Shown in pieces: positions 26,945 to 42,077 of a stretch of DNA of 64,000 nucleotides. The notes beneath the pieces are model-generated. The model saw only the letters and a program-made list of their open reading frames with translations, did not search any database and was not told the DNA's origin. This stretch comes from Laetiporus sulphureus 93-53 (taxonomy: Eukaryota > Basidiomycota > Agaricomycetes > Polyporales > Laetiporaceae). Within the stretch, counting starts at the first letter, position 1. The number at the start of each line of letters is the position of its first letter. A program made the translations under genes and the position numbers. The stretch spans positions 1,430,074 through 1,494,073 of the forward strand of contig NW_024468510.1 in NCBI RefSeq assembly GCF_001632365.1. Direction: 5' to 3'.

Positions 26945-29900
26945 ATGATCACTTTCACCCCGCTCTCGGGTCCTGCCCGCTCTCCTCGTACCATCCCATT
27001 GGCATATCTCCTCCAGGTAGACGATGTTCGAATTTTGTTGGATTGCGGTTCTCCAGATTGGTGTCCAGAAACCGAAGTGAAGGATGAGGCTCAAGAGTCG
27101 ATTGCGCGCCCCTGGGACACGTACTGTGATGCTTTGCGAGAGTGAGTTTGTCTCAAAATGCGTCTTCGGCTATGTGGCTGCAATGTGCGAGAACCCATGT
27201 AACGTGCACCTTTCGTCGTGCATTATGTCTTCTAGGGTTTCGTTTATGGCTAGGCTTATGCTTAGGGTGTGCAGGATGCCCTTTAAGCATGGTCTGTACT
27301 GACTACTTTCATTAGAGTCGCGCCTACCATCGACCTCGTCCTACTATCGCATGGGGACCTTGCACACTCGGGCCTCTACCCTTATGCGTATGCACATTGG
27401 AACCTCACTGCACCCGCGTACACAACTCTTCCGGTGCAGGCAATGGCACGTATTGCCGCGACGGAAGACGTAGAGGGCATTCGTGATGAGCAGGAAGTTG
27501 TAGATCTGGAAGAACGCCAGAAGAGTTCGCATCCGGAAGATGATGATCGTGGATCTGAACAGCCTTCCAGGAGCAGTCAGACGCCTCCTCTCTCATCGAA
27601 GAAAGGCAGGTACATTGCAACCTTGCAGGAGGTACATGATGCCTTTGACTCTGTGAATGTTCTGCGGTACTCTCAGCCATGTCATCTCCAAGGTATATTG
27701 CGGCTTCACCCTCGATATTTGCGCTTCCTCACTCATTGTGTCTCAGGAAAATGTCAGGGTTTGACAATAATACCGTTCAACGCGGGACACACCCTTGGTG
27801 GAACAATATGGAAGATCCGATCGCCCACCGCTGGAACGATCCTATACGCAGTAGATATGAACCACATGCGTGAGCGCCATCTGGATGGGACGGTACTCGT
27901 GCGACAAGCTTCCGCAGGAGGAGGTATATTTGAGAGCCTTGCACGACCAGATCTCCTCATCACCGATGCTGAGCGCGCCAACGTGACGACGGCTCGGAGA
28001 AAGGACAGAGATGCTGCTCTTCTCGGTATGTGAGACTTCACCTCATGTTAATCTCCCATTAGTAATGCCCTGTCACCCATCTCAGACTGCGTTACGGCCA
28101 CACTGACATCGAGAAACTCTTTGCTCCTTCCGTGTGATTCTAGCACACGGGTGCTCGAGCTATTAGTGCTGCTCGATCAGCATTGGAACTATTCCCGCCT
28201 CAAGTTCCCGATATGCTTGCTCTCGCGCACAGGCCGCGAGATGCTCACGTTTGTGCGGAGTATGATGGAATGGCTCGGAGGTACGGTCAGCAAGGAGGAT
28301 GTAGGTGAGGATGGAACCAGTGGAGGGAAGGGCAACAAAAGAAGGCGGGACGATGACAACGACGAGGACGCGCTGGGCGCGTTCGCTCTCCGGTTTCGGT
28401 ACGTCATTCACAATAAGTCCCGACTAGGTAACGTGGCTTATGCAGAGGGACGTCAGACATTTGGAATTCTTCCCAAATCCACAAGCCCTCATGCAAACCT
28501 ATTCATCCAAGGACCCGAAGCTGATCCTTGCGGTACCAGCCTCGCTTTCTCATGGTCCCTCTCGAGCCTTGTTTGCACAATTCGCCGAGATCCCCGACAA
28601 CGTCGTTCTGCTGACGGGTCGCAGTGAGGAGGGAACTCTAGGGCGAATACTGTTTGATCGCTGGAATAATGCACAGAGAGAGGACGCGAAGTGGGATCGT
28701 GGCAGGATCGGTAACAACGTCATGATGGATGGCTCCTTACATCTGCGGGTTTGTTGGACTACTGTCAAGTAGCTGGTCTACTGCATGCTTACATCATATT
28801 GGTTGTGCAGATGCATGCGAAGGTGCCGTTGCAAGGCGCTGAGCTGGAGGAGCATCTCCAGAAAGAGCGTGCTGCTCAAGAGAAGGAGGCTGCTCAGAAA
28901 GCCGCCCAAGCACGGAACCAACGGATGTTGGAAGCGGACGAAGGTGAAGAAGATGAGAGTGAATCAGACTCGGACGCCGAGACGGACGAGGAAAGCGAGG
29001 TAGAAAAGACACTCGCTGACGATATGATGGACACCACGGAGGACTTCATGGGGTCTGAACGTGTCGCCAACAGGCGCTCGAAGCAGAAAATTACCAAAGG
29101 TGACGCTACGGACAGGACAGATTGGGGTTTAGTTGACTCGGATGAGCCTATTCGGACATTATCGTTTGATATCTACCTCAAGGGTAACGTTGCGCGGACG
29201 ACATCGTTCTTCAAAAATGCAGAGGGCCAGACTCAGCGGTTCCGTATGTTTCCATATGTGGAGAAGAAGCGACGGGTAGACGAATACGGCGAGACGATTG
29301 ATGTGGGTTTGTGGCTGCGCAAAGGGAAAGTGCTCGAGGAGGACGCGGAGAGTGATGAAGTAAAGGAACTTAGGAGAAAGGCAGAGGAGGAAGCAAAGGT
29401 ATCTTTTGCGACTGTCTATATGCGGATCCTAACAGCGCTCAACTGTTCTCTCAAACGCAGAAAGTCCCCGTAGAGCCTCCATCCAAGTTCGTAACCACTG
29501 ATGTTGAGGTGCAGCTCGCCTGTCGCCTGTTGTTCGTGGACTTGGAAGGCCTCAATGACGGGAGAGCAGTGAAGACGATCGTGCCGCAAGTGAATCCTCG
29601 CAGAATGGTATGATCTCTCGACATTCAGATTATCATCAAGCTGATTGCAGCTCCTCATAGATCATCGTGCATGCTCCTCCAGCTGCTACTGACGTACTCG
29701 TGGAGAGCTGTTCTAACATTCGAGCAATGACGCGAGATATCTACTCGCCAGTGCAAGGAGAAAACATACAGATTGGCCAACACACCAATAGTTTCTCAAT
29801 ATCTTTGAGCGACGAGCTCCTCGCTTCTATCAAGATGTCACAGGTGAATTAATTACACTTACGCCTTGCTCACTGCTCATCCCTTTCAATGTTGTGCAGT

Positions 29901-30331
29901 TCGAGGACAACGAGGTCGGCTATGTGACCGGCCGTGTAGCGAGCTTAGCAACCTCAACGATCCCTGTCCTTGAACCTGTGTCATCCTCGTCGCTAAAGTC
30001 TAGCTCCAGCAATCTCCAGCTACCACACGGCCGCATCTTAGGCTCACGGCCAACGCGCACGTTGCCCCAGTCGACGATGATTGGTGAGCTCAAATTGACC
30101 GCTCTGAAAGCCCGGCTCGCTGCAGTCGGCGTGCACGCGGAGTTGATCGGCGAAGGTGTGCTGATATGTGGGGCCTCTGCGAAAAAGGGTGGCAATTCCG
30201 ACTCCTGGGAAGACTCGGTGGCTGTCAAGAAGACCACTCGAGGCAGAGTAGAGCTCGAGGGATCTGTGTCCGACGTGTACTATACCGTGCGAAGAGAGAT
30301 ATACAACCTGCATGCTCTCGTTGCAGCCTAG
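26945..30331 (+). CDS. CFT2: Cleavage and polyadenylation factor subunit Cft2 (CPSF100)
   Basis: Subunit of the mRNA 3'-end processing complex, partner of the CPSF73/Ysh1 endonuclease. Starts MITFTPLSGPARS. Metallo-beta-lactamase domain: YLLQVDDVRILLDCGSPDW, LVLLSHGDLAHSGLYPYAYA, FNAGHTLGGTIWKI, ILYAVDMNHMRERHLDG. Beta-CASP domain: LLVLLDQHWNYSRLKFPICL, FRHLEFFPNPQALM, KLILAVPASLSHGPSRALF. RMMP region after RRMIIVHAPPAATDVLVE. The HGDLAH sequence lacks the HxHxDH zinc site, as in other CPSF100 proteins, so it should be catalytically inactive. A very acidic linker (EGEEDESESDSDAETDEE) sits before the C-terminal domain. About ten introns; it ends REIYNLHALVAA. Confidence 0.95.
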
Positions 30332-30661
30332 TCTCACAGCCCCATCACTGTTTTCAAAAAGTTGCTTCATATCGTTGTATTAGCATTGCAGTTTGTTTCT
30401 ACATAGGAGAATGCTGAGATTGTATACATATAGAAAAAGAGGAACGCCGTCGGCGAACCTTCGGCATCTAGATAACGATCTATTGGGCGGTTGTTGGGCA
30501 AGGACAATTGATCCTAACAAACGACTGCCATTACCGGAACGCCGCCACCGCTCGGACCGGCGAAGCGTTGCTTTGACCCAGTCTTTCACTCCCATCTTTG
30601 CCGTGACTCACTCATCCCATATCCTCCTCATAGAAATGCCCAGCACGACACTGGAGTTCGA
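30332..30661. promoter_or_regulatory. Intergenic upstream of the HAD phosphatase
   Basis: Contains the 3' flank of CFT2 and the putative leader of the next gene. An alternative ATG for that gene lies at 30637. No other signal. Confidence 0.45.
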
Positions 30662-31604
30662 TGCCATGCAAGTAATCGTGGCGCAAGGTGGATGTATACA
30701 GCTGATGCTGAAATTTGCCCATCTTCAGTCTATTCGACATGGACGGTACGCTGGTCGACTCGACCGCCGGTGTTGTCGGTGCATGGGAGGTGTTCAAGGA
30801 GACGTATCCCCAGATTGACGTGACGCAGGTCCTGAGCTGTGAGTCATGAACTTTTCGGACGTCGGTGGCGGAGATGTAAGATGTCTTCACCAGCATCTCA
30901 TGGCATCCGCACTGTTGAGAACCTCCGCAGGTTCTGCGGCGTGGAAGACCCGGAAGAGCAGGAGGTTAAAATTTATGAGATGTCGACTTTGGCTGTCGCT
31001 GACCGCCACTTGCAGAGAGAAGCGAAGCGTTTCGAGCAAGCGATCGTAGAGAACTCCACGAAGAATGGTCGACGAGGCATTGTCGCTCTGCCAGGTGTCC
31101 GAGAGATTATTGATGAGGTTCGCACCCAACACGCCCTCCCACGCGATCGTTCAACTTTAGTATTTTAGCTTGAGGTGGCACCGAAGAGCCCGCACATTCG
31201 CTGGGCAGTGTGCACGTCGGCGACGCGCTCGTACGCGACGGCAGCGCTGAAGAAAGCGGGAATACCGCTGCCGGACGCATTTGTGGTGTCAGAAGACGTC
31301 CAGAAGGGGAAGCCCGAGTGCGCATGTAGTGCCGAATCGCCGAGATCCCAGCTAATGCGAACCTCGCCTTAGGCCCGACCCGTACCTCCTCGGCGCAAAG
31401 TTGTGTGGCGTCGATCCTAGACGTTGTCTCGTGGTCGAGGACGCCCCGGCAGGCGTGCGAAGTGGACGAGCGGCAGGGTGCAGGACACTCGGCTTGCTCA
31501 CGTCACATACTCGCGAACAGGTCGAGGCGGCCAAACCCGACTTTCTGGTGAAGGATCTGTCCAGGCAAGCGAGGCAACATTTCAACCTCATCTATGTACA
31601 CTGA
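30662..31604 (+). CDS. HAD-family sugar/glycerol phosphate phosphatase
   Basis: Soluble haloacid-dehalogenase-type phosphatase, closest by motif order to yeast Dog1/2 (2-deoxyglucose-6-phosphate) and Gpp1/2 (glycerol-3-phosphate). Motif I LFDMDGTLVDSTAGV, cap with SHGIRTVENLRRFCGVED, LPGVREIIDE, motif II AVCTSATRSYATAAL, motif III DVQKGKPEPDPYLLGAK (across an intron), motif IV CLVVEDAPAGVRSG. It ends QARQHFNLIYVH. The start is uncertain. ATG at 30662 with an intron from 30673 gives MPCNLFDMDGT by normal splicing. The ATG at 30637 gives a more typical MPSTTLEFDAM leader, but that frame is one base off at the same splice. Substrate not determined. Confidence 0.87.
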
Positions 31605-31848
31605 CGGTTCCGGAAGTGTCACTATGAAGAACACTGAGAAAGGAGTAGAGGTCACCGTTGACATGGATTGACCGTGACGATAATAGTCCACCTAGGACGG
31701 ATGCAGATCATCTCATAGATAGAGATCCAACTAGAGAACGGTTAGGTCGGCCAATATAGACAGGCGCAGGTATCACGCTGGTTTGGTATAAACGTCAACT
31801 GCTCGTCGGAACCCTGCAACGGCCGCGTTGATCGTATATCATTCCTGA

Positions 31849-32926
31849 TCATATCACTGGCCAAGACGTACCGCCTTCACCTATCTTTCCCAAGTGCTCT
31901 GCGGGGCTTAAACCAACGTCTTGTAAAACTCGCTCGAAATCATCCGGGCGCAGTTTGAGGCTTTTCGCATTTTCCTTGAGTTTCTGAATGTTCATGAGTA
32001 GGCGTGGCAAGACAGAGGAGCGAGCATGGTACATACAGGGTCCATGCGTTTCGTCTTCGCGTAATTGTGCCATTCTTGCGGTTCTAGCACGAATGTGCCG
32101 CCTGGCTTGAGCACAGAGTAAACACGTCGGAAGAAGCGCATTAGTCCTTCATCTCCTCCATTCAGGTGAATCCATTTTGTCACTGATAATCTGGGAGTCG
32201 GACGGACGGTAACAGTAGACTCATCAGCCACTGGTGGGACACGACCACGTATGGATACCTACGCGAGAACGATGTCATAGCCCTCCCTATCTTCCAGGAT
32301 CTCTTTGTTCACCCAGTCCGCTGTGCAGAAAGTAATGTTGTGGGGGAACAGGTGATGCTCTACATCGGATTCGCGTCGTTGTGGAGGAATGGGGAGCGGA
32401 CCAAACATGTGTTGGCACGATGCAGGGAAGTAGTTTGCTTGCAGCTGATGCGCTTCCTCGCGACCGGCCTCTCCATCTAGCTTGCGTTTCTTCGGCACAG
32501 ACGAACCAGGTTCTTCCCGTTCGGCAGCGTCATCGTGCGCAGGCTCCTGCAGACTCCAGACGTAGCGCCTCCGCTTCCATGCTGCCCGAATGAGGGTATC
32601 GTCGATGTCTACGCCCACCACTCTCCTTGCGCCCTTAGACTGCGCTAGCTTGCGGAGCATTGTCGTCAGCTTATCAAGAAAATGAAGAGGGTGGCTGTGC
32701 GCTCACCGATCTCACACGTTACCCAGCCTTCGTTACACCCAACATCCAGCACACGGGCTCCTTCGAAGAGGGATTGGGGAAGAGCCGCTAGCCGAGGATC
32801 TGAGAGGAAAGGCCGTTTTGCGTAGTACCTGCGATGGCCATATTTAGTGTACGGTGTCATTGTGGGACGTGGTTCTGTACCGCACCCGTGAAAGTTGCCA
32901 TGGACGGGTTGGTTTGTGGAAGGCAT
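31849..32926 (-). CDS. Bin3-type RNA methyltransferase (MEPCE/BCDIN3 family)
   Basis: SAM-dependent methyltransferase that monomethylates the 5' gamma-phosphate of small RNAs: 7SK in animals; the fission yeast homolog Bmc1 is tied to U6 and telomerase RNA. Start [14 protein letters not shown] at 32926, splice to [20 protein letters not shown] motif [37 protein letters not shown] charged insert with KKRKLDGE follows (possible nuclear localisation signal), then [30 protein letters not shown] and the Bin3 signature [20 protein letters not shown]. It ends [14 protein letters not shown]. The 3' end converges on the HAD gene. Which RNA it acts on cannot be seen. Confidence 0.9.
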
Positions 32927-35540
<2,614 letters not shown>

Positions 35541-36030
35541 AGCACGACGGAGGATGGAGGAGGTTGTCGAGCAAGATGCGTTGTTGGGTTAGGGGAGACG
35601 ATGAAGCGCGCAAAGTCGATCTCCAACATACCTAAGTATTATCCGGGCTAAGCTCACGACGGCACCGAGCCCGGAGCCGGATGATTCAAGCAAGGCCGGA
35701 TCTAGCACCGTCAAGAAAACTAGCCTATATGAAAGCGGAAAATGAAACTTTGAAGACTCTAGAACTGCACTGGAAACAAGAAAATCCGAGCGCCTCACAC
35801 TACGTGCAAAGCGACTGACACACACCACGTATCAATTCTCGCCGAAACACCATGAATTGCGACTCCAGGAATTAATCTTACTGTATGGATGGTATAGGTG
35901 CTAATGCCTGGAACAGGCAGGACAGGCGGGGATATCGTACGTGAACATCATAGCGACGACGACGACGAAGCTGTATAAATTCGACAGAGAAACCGTAAAG
36001 AGCAGAGATGAACGACACCTTCCCAGAATC
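35541..36030. promoter_or_regulatory. Spacer between the two alpha-tubulin genes
   Basis: Holds the promoter of the 33.8-kb tubulin and the 3' flank of the 36-kb tubulin. No tubulin-like pseudo-exon seen in it. Confidence 0.55.
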
Positions 36031-37729
36031 TTAATACTCGCCAACCTCCTCTGCATCCGCGGAGTCAATGCCGACCTCTTCATAGTCCTTCTCGAGGGCT
36101 GCGAGGTCTTCACGAGCCTCCGAGAATTCACCCTCCTCCATTCCCTCACCGACGTACCAGTGGACGAACGCACGCTTGGAGTACAGGAGATCGAACTTGT
36201 GGTCAAGGCGGCTCCAGGCCGATGAGATGGCAGTGGTGTTCGAGAGCATACAAAGGCTACGGGTGACCTTGGCCAAGTCACCGCCAGGAATATGCGCAGG
36301 AGGCTCGTTGCAGATACCGAGCTTGAAGCCGGTAGGGCACCAGTCGACGAATTGAATGGTACGCTTCGTCTTGATAATGCTGACAGCGGCGTTGACATCC
36401 TTAGGAACAACATCACCGCGGTAAAGGAGGGCGCAAGCCACTGGAGAAGACGATTACTACCATGGATAGCGAATCAGATTCACATACGTACTGTATTTTC
36501 CCTCCCTCGGGTCGCACTTGACCATCTGGTTGCCCGTCTCAAAGCAAGAGAAGGTCATGTCCGCAACGGAGTTCTGCTCGTGGTGAGCCTTCTCAGCAGA
36601 GATGATCGGCGCAAATGTCGCGAGAGGGAAGTGAATACGAGGGAAGCTGATAAGTCACAGTAAGAACCGATGCCATTAATTTCATGTCTCCAGTACTTAC
36701 GGGACCAAGTTGGTCTGGAACTCGTTCAAGTCGACGTTCAAGGAACCATCGAAACGAAGGGATGCAGTAATCGAAGACACGACCTGAGCAATCAGCCTAT
36801 TCAGGTTCGTGAAGCTCGGGGAGGTGATGTTGAGCCTCTTCTTGCAGATATCATAGATGGCCTCATTGTCGACCATGAAGGAGCAGTCCGAGTGCTCAAG
36901 CGTGGTGTGAGTCGTCAGGACCGAGTTGTAAGGCTCAACCACGGAGTTGGCCATGGTAGGAGCGGGGTACACACTGAACTCCAACTTCGACTTCTTGCCG
37001 TAGTCCGTCGAGAGACGCTCGAGGACCAGGGCACCGAAACCGGAGCCAGTTCCACCACCGAAAGAGTGGAAGACGAAGAAGCCCTGGAGACCATTGCAGT
37101 TGTCGGCCAACCGGCGAATCTTATCCATGACATTGTCTATCTGCTCTTTGCCAATGGTGTAGTGGCCACGAGCGTCTACACGATCACGGCATCACGCGTT
37201 CAACCTTTGAGCTAAGAGAGAACAGGCGCGGAGCTGATACTCACAGTTGCTAGCCGCATCCTCCTTGCCAGTCACGAGAGTCTCGGGATGGAAGAGACTC
37301 CTGTAGGTGCCGCTCCGGACCTCATCAATAACATTGGGCTCCAGGTCAACGTAGAGCGAACGCGGCACGTGTTTGCCAGAGGAGGTCTCCGAGAAGAACG
37401 TGCTGAAGCCATCGTCATGCGCGGACGGCGAGCCATCAACCAGACGCCCATCCGGCTATTATGTAGGATCAGAAGATTGCTGGCGACACGTATGATCAGC
37501 GAGACTCACGCTGAGACCGTGCTCGACAGTGTAGAGCTCCCCTACAGAGAACGCGTCAATCTCATGTCAAAAACACAAGCATATAGCAACATGAAACGAA
37601 ATGACGCGTGCATATAAGTTTTGATGGTGCCACCACGCAAAGAACGGACAGCAGAGAGTACAACTCACAGCAGGCGTTACCGATCTGCACACCAGCCTGA
37701 CCAACGTGGACGGAAATGACTTCACGCAT
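36031..37729 (-). CDS. Alpha-tubulin, canonical paralog
   Basis: Major-type alpha-tubulin. Starts [20 protein letters not shown], joined across an intron to [11 protein letters not shown]. Landmarks: [140 protein letters not shown]. It ends [10 protein letters not shown], an acidic tail with terminal Tyr. Residues conserved across fungi are kept, so this is probably the essential housekeeping copy. No Lys40. It sits in the same orientation and just upstream of its divergent paralog, which points to an old tandem duplication. Confidence 0.96.
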
Positions 37730-38325
37730 TTTGAAATGAAGATTTGAGATGCTGAACAGTGCCGCGTTAGATGCTGCTATGAATGGATACGTGTGCTGAA
37801 AACTACACGGAACGATAGAGGCGAATGAAGAGGTCGACGAAGACACGCACAAACAGTGAAGGGCGGGGGGTTAAGAAAGGCAACACTGCTGACTAATATG
37901 GTTCTCACGCATGCTGGTCTCCTTCTGGAACGCGGTCCGTGCGTATATAGCCGACCGACTCGGTAAGACATGTCTAAAAATGATACAGTACGCGTATATA
38001 CATGGTATCTACAGGTGAGGTTGTAAACGGTACACTGTGAATAAAATAGCGTTATCCAGAGGTAGAATGATGTAGTGTCCAGAGGAGGTAGATATTTGAT
38101 CATCAGAAGTATTCAATGAGATGGACTTCGAGCCTCATACTTCACCCCTGTGCCGGGCTATCTGGGGAAGATTCCGAACGTGCAAATGATAGTTTGTTGG
38201 TGGCTTCATTGATCAAAGTTGCTGCACGTTTCTTTCCGTGGGCCGCCGTCTTACTGGCTTTCCTGGAGCTTTTACGCATGAAGTACCTGGAGCATTTCGC
38301 GGTCAGACTCTTCAGATTTTCTCAA
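37730..38325. promoter_or_regulatory. Intergenic upstream of the canonical alpha-tubulin
   Basis: The minus-strand promoter of the tubulin lies here, rich in alternating CGTATATA-type sequence near 37990-38010. A plus-strand frame near 38116-38394 mostly overlaps the 3' end of the hydrolase gene and is not supported. Confidence 0.5.
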
Positions 38326-41300
38326 CTAGGAATCATACACCCACGTAATAAGCGATTGCCAGATGCGCACACCATGAATTGGAATGCCGTGTAGATAAAT
38401 CTGTTGCTCTGACACGGATTGTTGTGGAGGCCTCGAAGGGTGGTCCTCGCGGTCAAACGCGGCACGAATCGCGTCAAAGGTCGTGATCGTCGGTACCATC
38501 AGGTGTGTTGCGGGTGCGGTATGGTATATGTTCTTCTTCAGCAGCGCGATGGCGTCATGCTGTCACGCGAAAGAGAGCATCAGCTTGAATGCTGAAGGAG
38601 CTTATCGATGCGAAACCTACAGTGTCTCTTCTGCCAGGTATAGCACTCGGTGGAGGTTTCTCATCAACGAGATCGAACGGACCTGGTACGCGTTGAGACA
38701 TGGACATTTTATAGGGATGGGATCTGCGCACCCCATCGTCTGTCCGGATCGATTTCGCCAGAAGCCGCAGAGCATGCGGAGATATGGCTTCTTCGCCTAT
38801 GCAAAGGTCCTGGTCTTGACTCCAGCCGATGCAGAGTTCCTTGCTCCCTGGCATGCTGTAGCAACCTTTCTGCCTTCCGTTCGTACTTTCGCCGACGCAT
38901 AATGGCTTTGTGAGCAGCATGTTTATACTTCTTGTCCCACAATTCTTGACCAGTGAGCCATCGTTTCACAGGGGCCTCCTTGATGATTCCGATCAGCTCG
39001 GGTGGTATCCGCAGAACTTCGATTTCCTCCACGGGTTCCATAGATCTGACTTTACCGGAGACACCGACACGCTCCCTTATCATAATGACGCGGGGGATGT
39101 CCTGCGCGCACAGAACTGAGCGACAGCCACACAGGATTTATGGGGTAGACAGATCATACCTTGCCTGCCCCATTATCGACCACGCCGTTCTCACTACCCG
39201 GAGGCATCTGGTCGACCTCACCTCTTTTAACTTCCTCCTTTGCTTTCTCCTCATTATGCTTGAAGTGCTCAGCGCCAGAGCGTGCGCTGGGAATGGCCTC
39301 TTTAAGAACCTTCTCGCCACTATCTACTGTATGCTTGGTAGGCGGCCTCTCGCGGTTGTGATCATCCTCTGAGTCTGTATCGCTGAGCTCCTCAGGCGGT
39401 ATATGCAGTTCTGGGAAGGGATTGCGTTCTAGGTGATCTGCAGGTTGTGTCGCGACGTGTTTGACGAATTGCGCGATGGAAGCATACGCATACTTCGCCT
39501 ACGTGTGCCATTAGTATGTCGGGTAGTGATTGCAAGGATACGCGGCCACAAAAACATACACTATCTGTGAAAGTGAACACAGTCAAAACGTGACACATCC
39601 CTGGGAAAACGGTGAGCACTGAGCTAGGAAGGACAATCAACGCCACATACCGTCAAACACCTGCAGATGAACCTGCGTGTGACGTATTGTCAGCGTGAGC
39701 ATGAGTGACATTTGCAGCGTTACCAACCCTAGTAGGAGTCTGGAACTTCTCCGCGTTCTCCCTTTGCCTCCGGCTTTCCCTGAGAATGCCTCTCCTAACC
39801 GGGTACTCCTCAGGATGTGCAGCTTTATGCGCAATGTACATGATCTCATCCCTGAGCACTTCACCATCACCAGCTATGATATACAGTGGGCAGAGATTTC
39901 CGAGCGACCCCTGTAGGACGGGCGACACGAGCGGATGTGTCAGCTGCCTGAAATCGACGTATGTGAGGATGAGATGTTGTTCCATATTCATTCCTGGAAC
40001 GTACTCATTAGTCGCATACAGTTGGATCTGAGAACGCAGTTCCAGCGGCGTCGCATTTGGGTCGTCCATGAAGACTTTAGGCGGCTTCGGTTCCCAAAAG
40101 TCGATTACGGCATCGTCATTCCATTCCCTATTGCGATGCTCGCCGCCGTTATCATTTGCAGCTGCCGGAAACCTCTTGCTAGATCCCTGAGCATCCTCGT
40201 GATCCTGCTTATCTGAGCCTGCGTTGACGTCCTCAGGCTGTTCATCACCATTCTCAAGGGTAGGCCCGTAAGTGGCCTTGACTTGCGAATGGGGCGTCGC
40301 TAGATTATCCTGAATGGGAAAGGGTGTATCTTCCCCACTCAGATTGTCATCAGATCGACATCTCCCAGAAGTTGAAGTACCGAAAGAGTGTAGCATTTCC
40401 TGCTGACTTCCCAGCTTCTCTTTGCCCTCTTTCAGGTCGCCAGCGTGCACTTCTTCTCCCTTCTCGCGCATTTGCTGCAAGCACTCCATCTGGGTTTCGA
40501 AGCGAGTGTCGCTGGGCCGGAGAGTGTCAGCATGCCCGGGTTTCGGAGGAGGATTGGTTTGCGTCTCTATCGCACGCGCACGGCCGTCCGTCGGAAGCGC
40601 ATGTATAGGCCAAGTCACCGACGGCTTGTGAATAAAGCCATGAGGAGGTATGATATCCTATCAAACATTGTATCGGCACCAGCTTTGAGGAGTTCAAGAG
40701 AATAGGGGCAAACCGTCGCAGCATTGGTCATGACGCTAGGAAAGCTGTGCGTCATGTCCACCCAAGGACTGATGAGCACGGCGCCCGCGGGTTGAGGTAA
40801 ACCCATATCTCTTAGCACAGTGAGGACTGTCAAGCACAGGCCTGCACCTGAAGAGTCGCCAGCAAAGACGATTTTGCTGGGGGAAACGGCTTGGTGCAAC
40901 GCTCCAGCAGGAGGGTCGATCAGGTAGAAGTCTTGTAACGTGCCGTCAGCAAACAAGCCTTGATATATGTATGGACAAATATTACAAGCTGCTAAGACAT
41001 CTTGCAATGCACAAGGCCATGGGTACTGGGGTGCTTTCCTGCGACCACCCTCCGTTAACGGCGAAAGAGATATGGACTCGTGCACGTACCTATAGTTCAC
41101 GGCAAACGCTCTACCCTTCATCTTGCGGGCTTGCAACGAAACGTGAGACCACATGTCGTATACTATAGGCGTTGTTTTCTCACCATAGCGGATAACTTGA
41201 TACCTATGAGTGTCTGCGCAATATCTTTAAACTAGTGGTCCAACCAAAATATTTAGAGATTTGTACGTACTGATGGAGCCCCAGAAGTAAGCACCTGAAA

Positions 41301-42077
41301 GAGTGCTCGAGTCAACCTAGTCTCATAATTGAATCCTGACGTACCTCCATGGACGTAGAGCTATGCAGGCTAAGTGGTCGATTATCGTTTGTCTAAAGAT
41401 GCATCACTCACCATAACCGTTTTCAGATGCTCCATGCGCAAAATATGCTCCTCCGTCTCGGTCAATCTCTCGGGACGAGATATCTGGGCATGGTCGAGGT
41501 ACTTCCTCTCGGTAATCCACTCTGAGTCTATCCCGTCTGACCCTCTGACCTGCCACCATCGTTCTCCGCCTACCACGTGCTTCAGGTCATCTGGGCCGAA
41601 CCATTCAATCAAGACATCGGCTGCCTTGTTGCAGGATGCAAGAGGAACCTGCACAGGGGACACAGCAGCCCAAGGCGGCGACGGAACATGAGTGTTCGTA
41701 CTGGAAGGTGTTGTCAGTCGAGTGTGTGCCTCATGAGGATGGAACGACGGAAGACGAACAACGCTTGCAGCGATTCAACCGTGTTGTGAGTACCAAGCTC
41801 GATGAATGCTTTGACGATGTGGAAGGCTCTATGCGGCACGTCAGCGCAGAGCACGCTCCTGTGAAAATTGCGCAACATACTCATCGTAAAAGATATCGTC
41901 CGTAGCTTCCTCGGTCTCATCACCATGCTTCAGCTTGTGGCCCTTCTGTCGGCCGTGCTTCAGCAAGGTCTTGACTACAACTGGTTTCCGCAATGTGAGT
42001 TACAACAGACGATCAGGCCGGTGACGAGACTTGCCTGGCGTGATGTGTGCAACAGCGGAGAATGTGTTCACGCCCAT
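38326..42077 (-). CDS. Large alpha/beta-hydrolase (HSL family) with disordered insert
   Basis: Esterase/lipase-like protein. Starts MGVNTFSAVAHITP, then VVVKTLLKHGRQKGHKLKHG, AFHIVKAFIELGTHNTVESL, CNKAADVLIEWFGPDDLKHV, the oxyanion motif LYVHGGAYFWGSI (split by an intron), AFAVNYRYV, and the nucleophile elbow FAGDSSGAGLCLTVL, the GDSAG form of the hormone-sensitive lipase family. About 200 Glu/Asp/Ser/Gln-rich residues follow. Then LYIIAGDGEVLRDE (catalytic Asp) and VFDGMCHVLTVFTF (catalytic His). A second charged tail reaches VRIWQSLITWVYDS. The family in basidiomycetes also carries these long inserts; the substrate is unknown. The N-terminal intron needs a GC donor (see findings). Splicing near 38890-38920 is uncertain, but the family call is firm. 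Confidence 0.85.

Noticed and set aside
36670..37215. 181-codon plus frame
   Set aside because: Antisense to the canonical alpha-tubulin.
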